Below, piece after piece: positions 7,968 to 16,218 of a stretch of DNA of 23,963 nt. The notes under the pieces are model-generated. The model saw nothing but the letters and a program-made list of their open reading frames with translations, ran no database searches and was not told where the DNA came from. A program made the position numbers and the translations under genes. How positions within the stretch are numbered: position 1 is the first letter of the stretch; each line of letters begins with the position of its first letter. Source of the DNA: UBA1563 sp041667115 (lineage in GTDB: Bacteria; Bacteroidota; Ignavibacteria; Ignavibacteriales; Ignavibacteriaceae); the NCBI GenBank assembly GCA_041667115.1, contig JBAYFO010000055.1, positions 1 to 23,963 on the forward strand, given 5' to 3'.

Positions 7968-9978
7968 CTCTTTTTCTTTCATAGGTAACTGAATTCTCAT
8001 TTATTTTGGAAATATTTAAAGGAATTTTGATTGTAAAAAGGGTTCCTAGTCCCGGTGTACTTTCAAATTGAATTTCTCCTTTGTGCATTTTTACAATTCC
8101 GTAAGCGATTGCCAACCCCAATCCCGTTCCCTTCCCGATTTTCTTTGTTGTAAAAAAAGGAGTAAAAATTTTGCCCGAATTTTCTTTTGCAATTCCGCAT
8201 CCGCTGTCTCTAATTTCAATAACCGCTTTATCATTCTTTTCAGCAAGAGAGATTTCAAGTGTTTTCACTTTAACTTCATCCATAGCTTCATATGCATTTA
8301 AAATGATATTTAAAAATACTTGCTGAAGCTGGTCTTTGTCTCCTTCAATTTCCAACTTATTACCCGGGAAGGAGAGTTGATAATTTATTGCAACATATTT
8401 TTCGGATAATTTAAGAGGATGTAAAACACTTTGCAGTAGTTCCCCTAAATCAAATTTTGAAAGCGTTAGTTTTCCCTGCCGCGCAAAATTTAACAGGTTC
8501 GAAACAATGTTTTTACACCTTGTCGCTTCTTCAACAATCAATGATAAATCAGAAGAATGCGGGGCTGAATGATCTATTCGCGCAAGCTCTTTTTTTATTA
8601 GCGAAGCATACAGCATGATGGTTGTAAGAGGATTATTTATCTCGTGCGCAACACCTGCGGCAAGCTGACCAATGGAGGCAAGTTTTTCTGCCGAATGAAG
8701 TTGTTCTTCGGTGGTTCTCAAATCTTCGTATGCTTTTTGAAGTTCTTCAATCAGAAAAGGAAGACACATTTCTTTTTCTCCCAATCCTTTGCTGATCGTT
8801 ATTGCAAACTCCCTGCATGTTTGATACCCGCAAGCCCCGCAATTTAACCTGTCTTTTTCCGATGGCTTTCTGATGGAATGTAAAATACTTTCGATAGTTG
8901 ATTCATCCGGCATGGGGCGGCGTTCATCGTGGGGAAGAAATTTTCTGCGTAAATTTAAATTACGGCTGTTGTAAAGATTGCTCTTCCATACTTGTTTATC
9001 GGAACTATTTTTTTTCTCATTGATATATTCGATTACTTTTTCTCTCCGGGAATAGTAATTCAAATTGCTCTCTATTGCCGGACCGCTGATGCACCCTTCG
9101 CAAAATAAAATATCGACAAATTTTGCATTAATATTTTTATCGGAGAGCTCATCAATTATCTCACAGACTTTATTTTTCCCCTCAACTACAATTATTTCTT
9201 TCTCTAGAATATCGCCGGAAATATTTGCGGTTTTCAGCAGTCCACCTGCTAACGGATAAGACCTTCCCATTTCCGCGTGAGGAGGATCAAATTCCCCGTC
9301 TTCAAGTTTGGAGAGATCAATAGCAAACTGTTGAAATAACGATTTTAATTCAGTAAATGTTAAGACGGCATCAATTACACCCGAAACTTGCTCGCTTTGT
9401 GCTTCATCTTTTTTTGCTATGCAAGGACCGATGAAGACATTTTTATAATCATTCCCCAACTCTTCTTTTAAATAACGTCCGAGTGCAATCATCGGGGAAA
9501 CAATTTCCGCTAGATGGGGCACCAAACCGGTAAAATATTTTTCGATATAATTGCACACCGCAGGACAGCTTGAACTTATTATCGTCTCTTTTTTTTCGTT
9601 CTGAACTTCATTTAAATAATAGTCGCTTATCAAATCAGCTCCGAAAGCGGTTTCAACTACTTTTTTAAATCCAAGTAAACGGAGTGCTGTAGGAATTTTA
9701 TTGTAGTGATTTGGAAATGATGCAGCAAACGAAGGAGCAATTAAAGCGACATTTTTTGTAAGAGGTAATATTTCATCTTTGACAAATTCTAACGAACTAT
9801 AGATTTTTTTGGCCCCCTGTGAACAGACTTTTACACAATGTCCGCAAACAATACACCGTTCGGGAATAACCACCGCCTGACCGTTGAGGACTTTTATCGC
9901 TTTAGCCGGACATTCCCGTATACAAGAGTAACATCTTTTGCATCGATCTGGAATTGTACTAATAATACCGTTAATCAT
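7942..9978 (-). CDS. H-cluster-like (HydS-type) iron-sulfur sensor histidine kinase
   Basis: This soluble 678-residue fusion probably senses H2 or redox state. In order: a two-cluster ferredoxin (Cys13, 16, 19, 23 and 42, 45, 48, 52); a domain homologous to the [FeFe]-hydrogenase large subunit (about 75-320) with Cys138 in SSSCP, Cys186 in GPCIAKKD, and Cys293 and Cys296 in FCEGCISGP; a small four-Cys [4Fe-4S] domain NCGACGYQTC (Cys380, 383, 388, 405); then coiled coil and kinase core with HEINNP (His445), NIILNAYEA, DSGCGIA and GTGLGLAIA. No PAS domain is present. The motifs deviate from catalytic enzymes, so a signalling rather than catalytic role is likely. First gene of the hydrogenase operon. 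The ATG at 9978 is preferred; a TTG at 10005 would add nine residues, and neither has a clear SD. Confidence 0.93.
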   Translation of the reverse strand: MINGIISTIPDRCKRCYSCIRECPAKAIKVLNGQAVVIPERCIVCGHCVKVCSQGAKKIYSSLEFVKDEILPLTKNVALIAPSFAASFPNHYNKIPTALRLLGFKKVVETAFGADLISDYYLNEVQNEKKETIISSSCPAVCNYIEKYFTGLVPHLAEIVSPMIALGRYLKEELGNDYKNVFIGPCIAKKDEAQSEQVSGVIDAVLTFTELKSLFQQFAIDLSKLEDGEFDPPHAEMGRSYPLAGGLLKTANISGDILEKEIIVVEGKNKVCEIIDELSDKNINAKFVDILFCEGCISGPAIESNLNYYSRREKVIEYINEKKNSSDKQVWKSNLYNSRNLNLRRKFLPHDERRPMPDESTIESILHSIRKPSEKDRLNCGACGYQTCREFAITISKGLGEKEMCLPFLIEELQKAYEDLRTTEEQLHSAEKLASIGQLAAGVAHEINNPLTTIMLYASLIKKELARIDHSAPHSSDLSLIVEEATRCKNIVSNLLNFARQGKLTLSKFDLGELLQSVLHPLKLSEKYVAINYQLSFPGNKLEIEGDKDQLQQVFLNIILNAYEAMDEVKVKTLEISLAEKNDKAVIEIRDSGCGIAKENSGKIFTPFFTTKKIGKGTGLGLAIAYGIVKMHKGEIQFESTPGLGTLFTIKIPLNISKINENSVTYERKRDEYKSIIS

Positions 9979-10185
9979 TGAGCTTTTATCTATCAATTTT
10001 CTCAATAATACTACATTTTAGATGCCAGATTGCAGGTAAAAAAAAGCCGATTTAAGCAGCATAGAGAAGTTTCGGGATTAGAAGGTTTATTTTTTCTTGC
10101 TTTTAAGAAGTCTTTGCATCAAAAAAAAGGAATGCTTGATAACTGAATAATTTCAATAAATGTGAAGAGAAAAAGTGTTTTCCAT

Positions 10186-11271
10186 CTAAATATTTTGAAA
10201 CATCCTATCAAACGAGTTAAATACTTCCATTTTTTCCGCTTCCACATCAAGAAGAATTTCACCAAGATTCTTAAGTAAGACAAACTTTATTTTACCGTCT
10301 CTATTTTTCTTGTCGGATAGCATAACATGGTAAAGTTTTTCTTTATCAAGTTTTTTTAGTGTTGCCGGTAGAGGAATTTGTTTTGGAAGATAAAGGAATT
10401 TTTTCAGTTGTTCTTCTGTAATAAATCCTTTTTCATGCGATAGATATAAGGCGCAAATGATCCCCGCAATTACCGCTTCTCCATGTTTAATTTTGAAATG
10501 AAGCTCGCTTTCAAAAGCGTGAGCAAATGTATGTCCGAAGTTTAATATTTTCCGCAGTCCGGTTTCTTTTTCATCGCTTGAGACTACTTCCGCTTTAACA
10601 CTTATAGAACTTGCAATCAACTTTTCCGTTTTAGAAAAATCTTTTTGGTAGAAAGAATTAAAATCAAGAAAGACTTCATCGTAAAAGTTTTGTCCTGTTA
10701 AATAAGCATACTTAATAATTTCGCCTAATCCGCAAGTAATTTCCTTTTCCGGTAAAGTGGAGAAAAAAGTTGTATCGATTAAAACAAATTTAGGCTGATA
10801 AAAACTTCCGATGATATTTTTTGTGTTGTTAAAATTAATCCCCGTTTTTCCACCTACCGAACTATCAACCGCCGCCAATAAGGTTGTTGGAATATGAACA
10901 ACCGGAATTCCCCGCATAAATATTGAAGCCGCAAATCCCGCAGCATCACCCGTTACGCCGCCACCAACCGCTACAAGAAGTGTATCTCTTCCAAGTTTAT
11001 GTTCAAGCATAACTTTATGCAGTTCGGCTATTTGTTTAAATGATTTTGACTTTTCTCCCGCAGGATATTTGTAAACAAGATCCTTCTTCTCATCGATTAA
11101 AAATGTTAGTAAATATTTTCTATGTATACGTAAAACATTTTCATCGATAACAAAAAATTTCCGCCCAGGTAATAATTTTTTCTTACAAAGGGGAGAAAAT
11201 TTATTTACTACTCCTTTCCCAAGAATGATTTCATATCCATTTTCATTAAGCGGAACAGTAATTGTCTTCAT
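10186..11271 (-). CDS. aroB: 3-Dehydroquinate synthase
   Basis: This cytoplasmic NAD- and metal-dependent enzyme converts DAHP to 3-dehydroquinate, step two of the shikimate pathway. At 361 residues it is full length. Visible are the nucleotide loop GGGVTGDAAG (103-112), the PTTLLAAVDSSVGGKTGIN core (128-146), and the metal ligands Glu184 (GLGEIIKY), His247 (NFGHTFAHA) and His263 (KHGEAV). The start overlaps the aroK stop as ATGA, so the two genes are translationally coupled. The 207 bases between its stop and the sensor kinase start contain no recognised gene; the hydrogenase-operon promoter should lie there. Confidence 0.97.
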   Translation of the reverse strand: MKTITVPLNENGYEIILGKGVVNKFSPLCKKKLLPGRKFFVIDENVLRIHRKYLLTFLIDEKKDLVYKYPAGEKSKSFKQIAELHKVMLEHKLGRDTLLVAVGGGVTGDAAGFAASIFMRGIPVVHIPTTLLAAVDSSVGGKTGINFNNTKNIIGSFYQPKFVLIDTTFFSTLPEKEITCGLGEIIKYAYLTGQNFYDEVFLDFNSFYQKDFSKTEKLIASSISVKAEVVSSDEKETGLRKILNFGHTFAHAFESELHFKIKHGEAVIAGIICALYLSHEKGFITEEQLKKFLYLPKQIPLPATLKKLDKEKLYHVMLSDKKNRDGKIKFVLLKNLGEILLDVEAEKMEVFNSFDRMFQNI

Positions 11272-11822
11272 CTTAAAAACTTTCTGTTAAGTAATTTTAC
11301 TAGGTCATCTACTGTTTTGCCAACAGAAATATTGTCAATCAAATAAACAATATCTGCCTGCAAATAGGTTTGCTCTCTTTTCTTTAAGAGTTCCGATATT
11401 TTTGCTTTAGTTTCAACTTCAGGAAGTGGCATTCCGCTTTCGGATTTTAAAAGCGGTCGGTCTACTTTAAATTTTAATCTCTTAAAAATTTCTCCCGGAG
11501 AACTCTTTAAATAGATCGATACTCCTGTTTGTTTAATTACATCAATATTTTCTTTTGATGTTAACGTGCCGCCGCCTAAAGCCAGAACAAGATTTTCCTC
11601 AATTGCTGAGTGCTTTAGAAGTTCGCTTTCTTTTTGTCTAAAAAACAATTCTCCACGAACGGCAAAAATATTATTAACCGAGTCGTTCAGTTCTTGTTCG
11701 ATTAACTTGTCCAGATCGGCAAAATCCCAGCCAAGTACATTAGCCAAAATTGGTCCAATAGTACTTTTCCCTGAGCCCATAAATCCGGTTAAATAAATTC
11801 TGTTCTTGTTCATTTCATCCAT
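11268..11822 (-). CDS. aroK: Shikimate kinase
   Basis: This enzyme phosphorylates shikimate at the 3-hydroxyl using ATP. The P-loop GFMGSGKST spans residues 13-21; the shikimate-binding Asp36 (FADLD), Arg62 (FFRQKE) and GGG (83-85), and the lid DRPLL, are all present. Length (184) is normal. Two starts are possible, ATG at 11822 or at 11813; the second has GGATGA close upstream. It overlaps aroB by 4 bases. A hairpin terminator ends only about two bases before the first ATG, so expression must come from read-through or from a promoter buried in the end of the upstream chaperone gene. Confidence 0.97.
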   Translation of the reverse strand: MDEMNKNRIYLTGFMGSGKSTIGPILANVLGWDFADLDKLIEQELNDSVNNIFAVRGELFFRQKESELLKHSAIEENLVLALGGGTLTSKENIDVIKQTGVSIYLKSSPGEIFKRLKFKVDRPLLKSESGMPLPEVETKAKISELLKKREQTYLQADIVYLIDNISVGKTVDDLVKLLNRKFLR

Positions 11823-11824
11823 TT

Positions 11825-11866
11825 AAAATAAAAATCCCTCTATCTTTATTGCAAAAATAGAGGGAT
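11825..11866 (-). terminator. Intrinsic terminator between the chaperone gene and aroK
   Basis: A perfect 10-bp inverted repeat, ATCCCTCTAT (11834-11843) and ATAGAGGGAT (11857-11866), with three more possible pairs inside the 13-base loop. Read on the minus strand it is followed by TTTTATTTT. It begins 24 bases after the chaperone stop and its T-tract ends at 11825, next to the aroK ATG. Confidence 0.85.
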
Positions 11867-11890
11867 AATTGGATTTTCTGCAACTATTTT

Positions 11891-13978
11891 TTAACGGTTA
11901 TAAAAAAGATACCTTTTATCAACTATGTTCGCATCTTTTTTCATCTTAGCTAACCATTGACTTACAAAAGACTGCTTCTTCTCTTGTAACAAGCGTTCTC
12001 TTAACGCATTTTTTTGAGTGTTAAAAGCATTTGCATCGAATGCATCTTTGGATAAAAGTTTTGCTAACAAATAACCACGGTTTCCTTTGATTGGTTCTGA
12101 AACCGCTCCGATTGACAGATCATAAGTTTTTGCTGCAAAGTTATATTCCAAACCAAGTTTCGGAACACTTCCACTTAACATGAAGATACCGGTTGTATCA
12201 ACAATAGCTCTGTTGTATACATTTTTCGCATCGGCAAAATTTGTCCCAACTTTTTTCTTGATCTCTACAATGATTGATTTTGCCTTAGCATACTTTTTTT
12301 CTTTAAGCAATAATGCTTGCGCCTGTTTCTGAACTTCTTCAAATTTCCTAATTCCTTCACTGATCACTTCTGAAACTTTTGCAATAACGTATCCATTATT
12401 TCCTTTAAAGACCTGGCTAATAGTATTTACACCATTTTCAAAAGCGAATTTTATCAAAGGCTTATTAGCTCCGATAATTGGGAGATAAGCGCTCTCTTGA
12501 TTGAAGGCGGGTGTTTCTTCGATCTTATATTTTGCCAGATCAGCTTCTTTTTCAAACCCATTTTTTTCTGCAAGATAGGCAAAATCATTAGCTTGATTAT
12601 AGATATCGTCTCTTGTTAACGCAGAGGGTTTAATTGAATTAATGATCTTTTCAACGATATATTTCTTCGAGGTTTTACCAGTCACTTTAATAATATGATA
12701 CCCGTAGTTTGTCTTTACAGGTTTTTGCACAACACCAACTGGACCATTAAAAGCCGCTTCTTCAAATTCCTTTACCATTCTTCCTTTGCCGAACCAGCCA
12801 AGTTCTCCGCCGTTTTTGGCGTTGCCTAAGTCCGCAGAATATTTAGCGGCAGCATCAGAAAAATTCATTCCGTTTTGAATTTCATTGTAAACGCGTGTTG
12901 CTTCTGCTAAATCTTTTGCATCATCACCCGTACTTTTAACGAGAATATGAGATGCTTTAACAAGCACTTCGTTTGAAGGTACTGTACCGGAAATTTTATA
13001 AATCCCATACGTACCATTGCCCGAGAAGGGTCCGATCATTGTTCCAATTTTAGAATCATCAAAATTATCCAAAAGCACCGTCGGTAATTGCGTAATATCC
13101 ATCGTATCTTTTGAATAAGGAACTTCCGAATAAATATCGGAGAAATATTTAAAAGAAGCGGTATCATTCTTTGCTTTAAGCATTACATTCTGCAAATTTT
13201 TGAATACCCCGTCGGAATCGCTTCGTGAAGCTTGAATTTTAAAGAAGACAAATTTTAATTTTCTTTGAGCTTTTACAGAAAATTGATCCGGATGTTCATC
13301 GTAATATTTTTTTACTTCATCTTCCGGAGTTTTGAAATCAGCGTCCGGTAACGAAGCTAGATCAACTGATACAAATTCAGCCTGCATTTTAATATTTTGG
13401 TCAATAAATTTTTGTTTCAATTCTGCATCGCTCACACTAACGGTTGCTAGCAAATAACTTTGTAATTTCTGACTGAGTAATTGTTGACGAACCACTTCTT
13501 CGGCTTCAACCAACGCTTTTTTATTGCGTGCATCAAACAAAGCGCTTTCGTACATTTCTCTGTTAAACTTCCCGGTGGAATCAATAAAATTCTTCTTTAA
13601 AAATTCCGGCGGATTTGGTCCAAGAATATAATCTCTTACCTCTTCATCGGTTACTTTTATTCCAAAATTCTTAATCTGATTTTCGGTTAACGTTTGAGTT
13701 ACTATTGCATCCCAAACCTGATCACGGAATTGGTCCATATTTTCTTCGGGGATTTCCTGACCGGTTTGTGCTTTTTGATTTTCAATTGCACGATCAAGAA
13801 AGTTTGAGAATTCTTGATAGGAAATTTTTTTACCGTTGACTGAGCCTACATCATTGGATCTTGCCCCTAATGCTTCTAAAACATTAGAATCTGAAATAAC
13901 CATGAACAACACGAACAAGACGCCTACAGAAACAATGAAGGCTGGAGCTAAAGACCGCATTTTAGCCATCATAGCCAT
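11891..13978 (-). CDS. Membrane-anchored peptidyl-prolyl isomerase/chaperone, PpiD/SurA-like
   Basis: The 695-residue protein has one N-terminal membrane helix (about 11-29) with no cleavage site, so it is anchored in the inner membrane and faces the periplasm, like PpiD. A SurA-type N-terminal chaperone region follows (about 45-240). A clear parvulin domain spans 340-435 (KASHILVKS, GGELGWFGKGRM, YGYHIIKV), and the C-terminal region (about 440-690) may hold a second, degenerate rotamase-like fold, judging from VNTISQVFKGNNGYVIAKV and IGAVSEPIKGNRGYLLAKL. Its role is folding of exported and outer-membrane proteins. The start has GGAG upstream. The gene diverges from tetR and ends at a terminator. 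Confidence 0.92.
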   Translation of the reverse strand: MAMMAKMRSLAPAFIVSVGVLFVLFMVISDSNVLEALGARSNDVGSVNGKKISYQEFSNFLDRAIENQKAQTGQEIPEENMDQFRDQVWDAIVTQTLTENQIKNFGIKVTDEEVRDYILGPNPPEFLKKNFIDSTGKFNREMYESALFDARNKKALVEAEEVVRQQLLSQKLQSYLLATVSVSDAELKQKFIDQNIKMQAEFVSVDLASLPDADFKTPEDEVKKYYDEHPDQFSVKAQRKLKFVFFKIQASRSDSDGVFKNLQNVMLKAKNDTASFKYFSDIYSEVPYSKDTMDITQLPTVLLDNFDDSKIGTMIGPFSGNGTYGIYKISGTVPSNEVLVKASHILVKSTGDDAKDLAEATRVYNEIQNGMNFSDAAAKYSADLGNAKNGGELGWFGKGRMVKEFEEAAFNGPVGVVQKPVKTNYGYHIIKVTGKTSKKYIVEKIINSIKPSALTRDDIYNQANDFAYLAEKNGFEKEADLAKYKIEETPAFNQESAYLPIIGANKPLIKFAFENGVNTISQVFKGNNGYVIAKVSEVISEGIRKFEEVQKQAQALLLKEKKYAKAKSIIVEIKKKVGTNFADAKNVYNRAIVDTTGIFMLSGSVPKLGLEYNFAAKTYDLSIGAVSEPIKGNRGYLLAKLLSKDAFDANAFNTQKNALRERLLQEKKQSFVSQWLAKMKKDANIVDKRYLFYNR

Positions 13979-14102
13979 AATTTATTTATCTCCATTTTAG
14001 TAAATTTAGTCTTACAAATTAGACACATAAGTCCAAAAAATCAACGTAAATTTGAAATAAAGTTTGATTATTTTCATTTTAGTAAAGGGAATTTATTGGA
14101 AA

Positions 14103-14684
14103 ATGGCAAAATCACGTAAAACCGAGCTTCTTAAAGCTGCACAAAAAAGATTTATCCGGCATGGACTAAACAAAACCACGCTTAATGAAATTGCCAGAGA
14201 CTTGAGAATTGGCAAAGCGACAATCTACAACTACTTTGAATCAAAGGATCAGCTCTTTACCGAAACCGTAAAATTAGAGATTTCAGAGTATCTCGAACAA
14301 ATAAAAAACTGTTTTAACGATGAGGCTCCGACGGTCAAAGAGAGGTTTCAAGAATATTTTTTTATTAAAATGAAGTTGGGAGAAACGTATCCACTTTTGT
14401 TTGAGGTGATGAAGCAGACGATTAATGAATTTTCTACCGAACTGATGGTTGAACTTCATCTCGGTTTTTTAGAAAAGGAAGAGGAAATTTTATCACTTTT
14501 CTTGCAATCAATCAAAAAAGAGAAGCATGATTTTATTGACAACCAATTTACAAAAGTTCTTGTGGCAGAAACGTTAGGATTTTTGCTGCTATCTTCTTTT
14601 TTAAAAGCTCACAATAAAATTGAACCCGCGTTTATTGAAAAAGCAAAAGATGAATTTCTGAGAAAGTTTTCTTTTCCCGATTAA
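14103..14684 (+). CDS. TetR-family transcriptional regulator
   Basis: The 193-residue protein has the TetR N-terminal DNA-binding domain: KTTLNEIARDLRIGKATIYN (about 24-43), followed by YFESKDQLF. The C-terminal ligand and dimer domain is divergent, so the effector cannot be named. I start at the ATG at 14103 (MAKSRKTELL); a TTG at 14064 would add a hydrophobic extension unlike the family. It is the only plus-strand gene here. It diverges from the chaperone gene across 124 bases and converges on phoU, with overlapping stop codons at TTAA (14681-14684). It may control itself and the chaperone gene, which is inference from the divergent arrangement. Confidence 0.9.
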   Translation: MAKSRKTELLKAAQKRFIRHGLNKTTLNEIARDLRIGKATIYNYFESKDQLFTETVKLEISEYLEQIKNCFNDEAPTVKERFQEYFFIKMKLGETYPLLFEVMKQTINEFSTELMVELHLGFLEKEEEILSLFLQSIKKEKHDFIDNQFTKVLVAETLGFLLLSSFLKAHNKIEPAFIEKAKDEFLRKFSFPD

Positions 14685-15412
14685 TCCTCATTTTCATTTC
14701 CGTTCTCTTCGGCGTCAATTTCTTTTTCTATTTCTTCAACTTGAGTTAAAAAAAACTTCTCATATTTATGTTTTATTAAGTCCGCTTCCACAATAAAATA
14801 AACATCTTCAGCAATATTTGTGGCATGGTCGCCAATCCGTTCCATTTCACGCGAAGTTCCTAAAAACGCAACTGCCGCTTCAATATTTTCTTTATCTTCT
14901 TTCATAATATCGATAAGGACTTTATGGTTCTCGGCATTAAAAGCATCAAGTGCATCGTCTGCACGAATTACTTTTTCTGCAAGTTTCGGATCGTTTTGAA
15001 TAAACGAATCAATCGCATTTCTTAGCATTTCCTTTACAAGCAAGGACATCGAATTAATTGTTGTCCTCTCTAAGAATGCCGGTTTCTTTTTTAAGAGGAT
15101 GAAATTTTCGGCAATGTTAACCGCAATGTCGCCGATACGTTCAAGGTTGGTGTTGATGGTCATGGCGGACATGATAAGCCGGAGATCCATTGCTACCGGC
15201 TGATTAAGCGCAAAAAGTTTCTGACAAATTTTTTCGATCTTCACATCGTATTTATCAACTTTATTATCGCGTTCAATTACCATTTCTGCAAGTGAGACGT
15301 CTTCTTCTTCAATTGCGCGAAGTGCAAACTGTACCTGTTCGTCAACTAAACTGCACATCTTAAAAAGACGGGTTTTTAATTTTGCAAGTTGTATATCAAA
15401 ATGAGTTTCCAT
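14681..15412 (-). CDS. phoU: Phosphate-signalling protein PhoU
   Basis: The 243-residue protein has the two tandem three-helix PhoU repeats, with metal-binding E/DxxxD motifs in each half: DNKVD near residue 49 (VIERDNKVDKYD) and DDALD in RADDALDAFNAENH. It mediates negative control between the Pst transporter and a PhoR-type kinase, and limits phosphate uptake. It is the last gene of the phosphate operon, 30 bases after pstB, with GAGGAAAA before its ATG. No phoB or phoR gene is in this window. The acidic tail (EEIEKEIDAEENGNENED) is low-complexity. Confidence 0.96.
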   Translation of the reverse strand: METHFDIQLAKLKTRLFKMCSLVDEQVQFALRAIEEEDVSLAEMVIERDNKVDKYDVKIEKICQKLFALNQPVAMDLRLIMSAMTINTNLERIGDIAVNIAENFILLKKKPAFLERTTINSMSLLVKEMLRNAIDSFIQNDPKLAEKVIRADDALDAFNAENHKVLIDIMKEDKENIEAAVAFLGTSREMERIGDHATNIAEDVYFIVEADLIKHKYEKFFLTQVEEIEKEIDAEENGNENED

Positions 15413-15442
15413 TTTTCCTCAAACATTTTTCTTTGGATTTAA

Positions 15443-16192
15443 TTAACCGAATCTTCCGGTTACGTATTCTTCGGTTTTTTTATTTGCCGGATTTGTAAAG
15501 ATTTTTGTTGTTTTATCGTATTCAATCAACTCACCCATATAGAAGAACGCGGTAAAGTCACTAACACGCGCCGCTTGCTGCATGTTATGGGTAACGATTA
15601 CAATTGTATAATTTTTTTTCAACTCGAATATCAACTCTTCAATTTTGGACGTTGAAATCGGATCAAGTGCACTGGCAGGTTCATCCATTAAGATCACTTC
15701 GGGATCAACTGCAAGCGTTCGTGCAATACAGAGCCTCTGTTGCTGCCCGCCGGAAATGTTCACTCCGGAATCTTCCAAATTGTCTTTTACTTCATCCCAT
15801 AAAGCTGCTTGTTTTAATGATCTTTCAACTATTGGCGTTAATACTTTTTTATTTCTCACTCCGTTAAATCTTAAACCGGCAGCGACATTATTAAAAATTG
15901 ACATTGTGGGAAAAGGATTTGGTTTTTGAAACACCATTCCCAGTCTTTTGCGCAATAAAACGGGATCAGTTTTTGTAAGGTCTTCTCCATCAACCTGGAT
16001 TGATCCGGTAATTGTTCCTCCAACAACTTCGTGCATTCTGTTTAAGCAGCGCAGAAAAGTTGATTTACCGCACCCTGAAGGACCGATAATCGCGACAACT
16101 TTATTCCGGGGAATATCAATTGAAATATTTTTCAATACTTTATTCTTGCCGTAGAAAGCTTCAAGATTCTTTACAGAAATTTTTATGTCCAT
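15443..16192 (-). CDS. pstB: Phosphate ABC transporter ATPase PstB
   Basis: This cytoplasmic ATPase subunit energises high-affinity phosphate import. At 249 residues it is full length. Walker A GPSGCGKST (37-45), Q-loop Gln89 (VFQKPNPFP), signature NISGGQQQR (145-153), Walker B VILMDEP with Asp170 and Glu171, and the H-loop His202 (VTHNM) are all intact. The NPFPTMSIFNNV stretch is typical of PstB. It lies 26 bases after pstA and 30 before phoU; the SD is weak, so translation may depend on the upstream genes. Confidence 0.98.
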   Translation of the reverse strand: MDIKISVKNLEAFYGKNKVLKNISIDIPRNKVVAIIGPSGCGKSTFLRCLNRMHEVVGGTITGSIQVDGEDLTKTDPVLLRKRLGMVFQKPNPFPTMSIFNNVAAGLRFNGVRNKKVLTPIVERSLKQAALWDEVKDNLEDSGVNISGGQQQRLCIARTLAVDPEVILMDEPASALDPISTSKIEELIFELKKNYTIVIVTHNMQQAARVSDFTAFFYMGELIEYDKTTKIFTNPANKKTEEYVTGRFG

Positions 16193-16218
16193 ATCATTCT
16201 ATACTTGAATTAATCAAT

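Noticed and set aside
9979..10185. Promoter of the hydrogenase operon
   Set aside because: Several -10-like AT-rich hexamers exist, but none has a partner at proper spacing, and no sigma-54 or Rex-type site was found.
14064..14102. TetR start at a TTG at 14064
   Set aside because: It adds a hydrophobic stretch not found before TetR DNA-binding domains; ATG 14103 gives the normal N-terminus.
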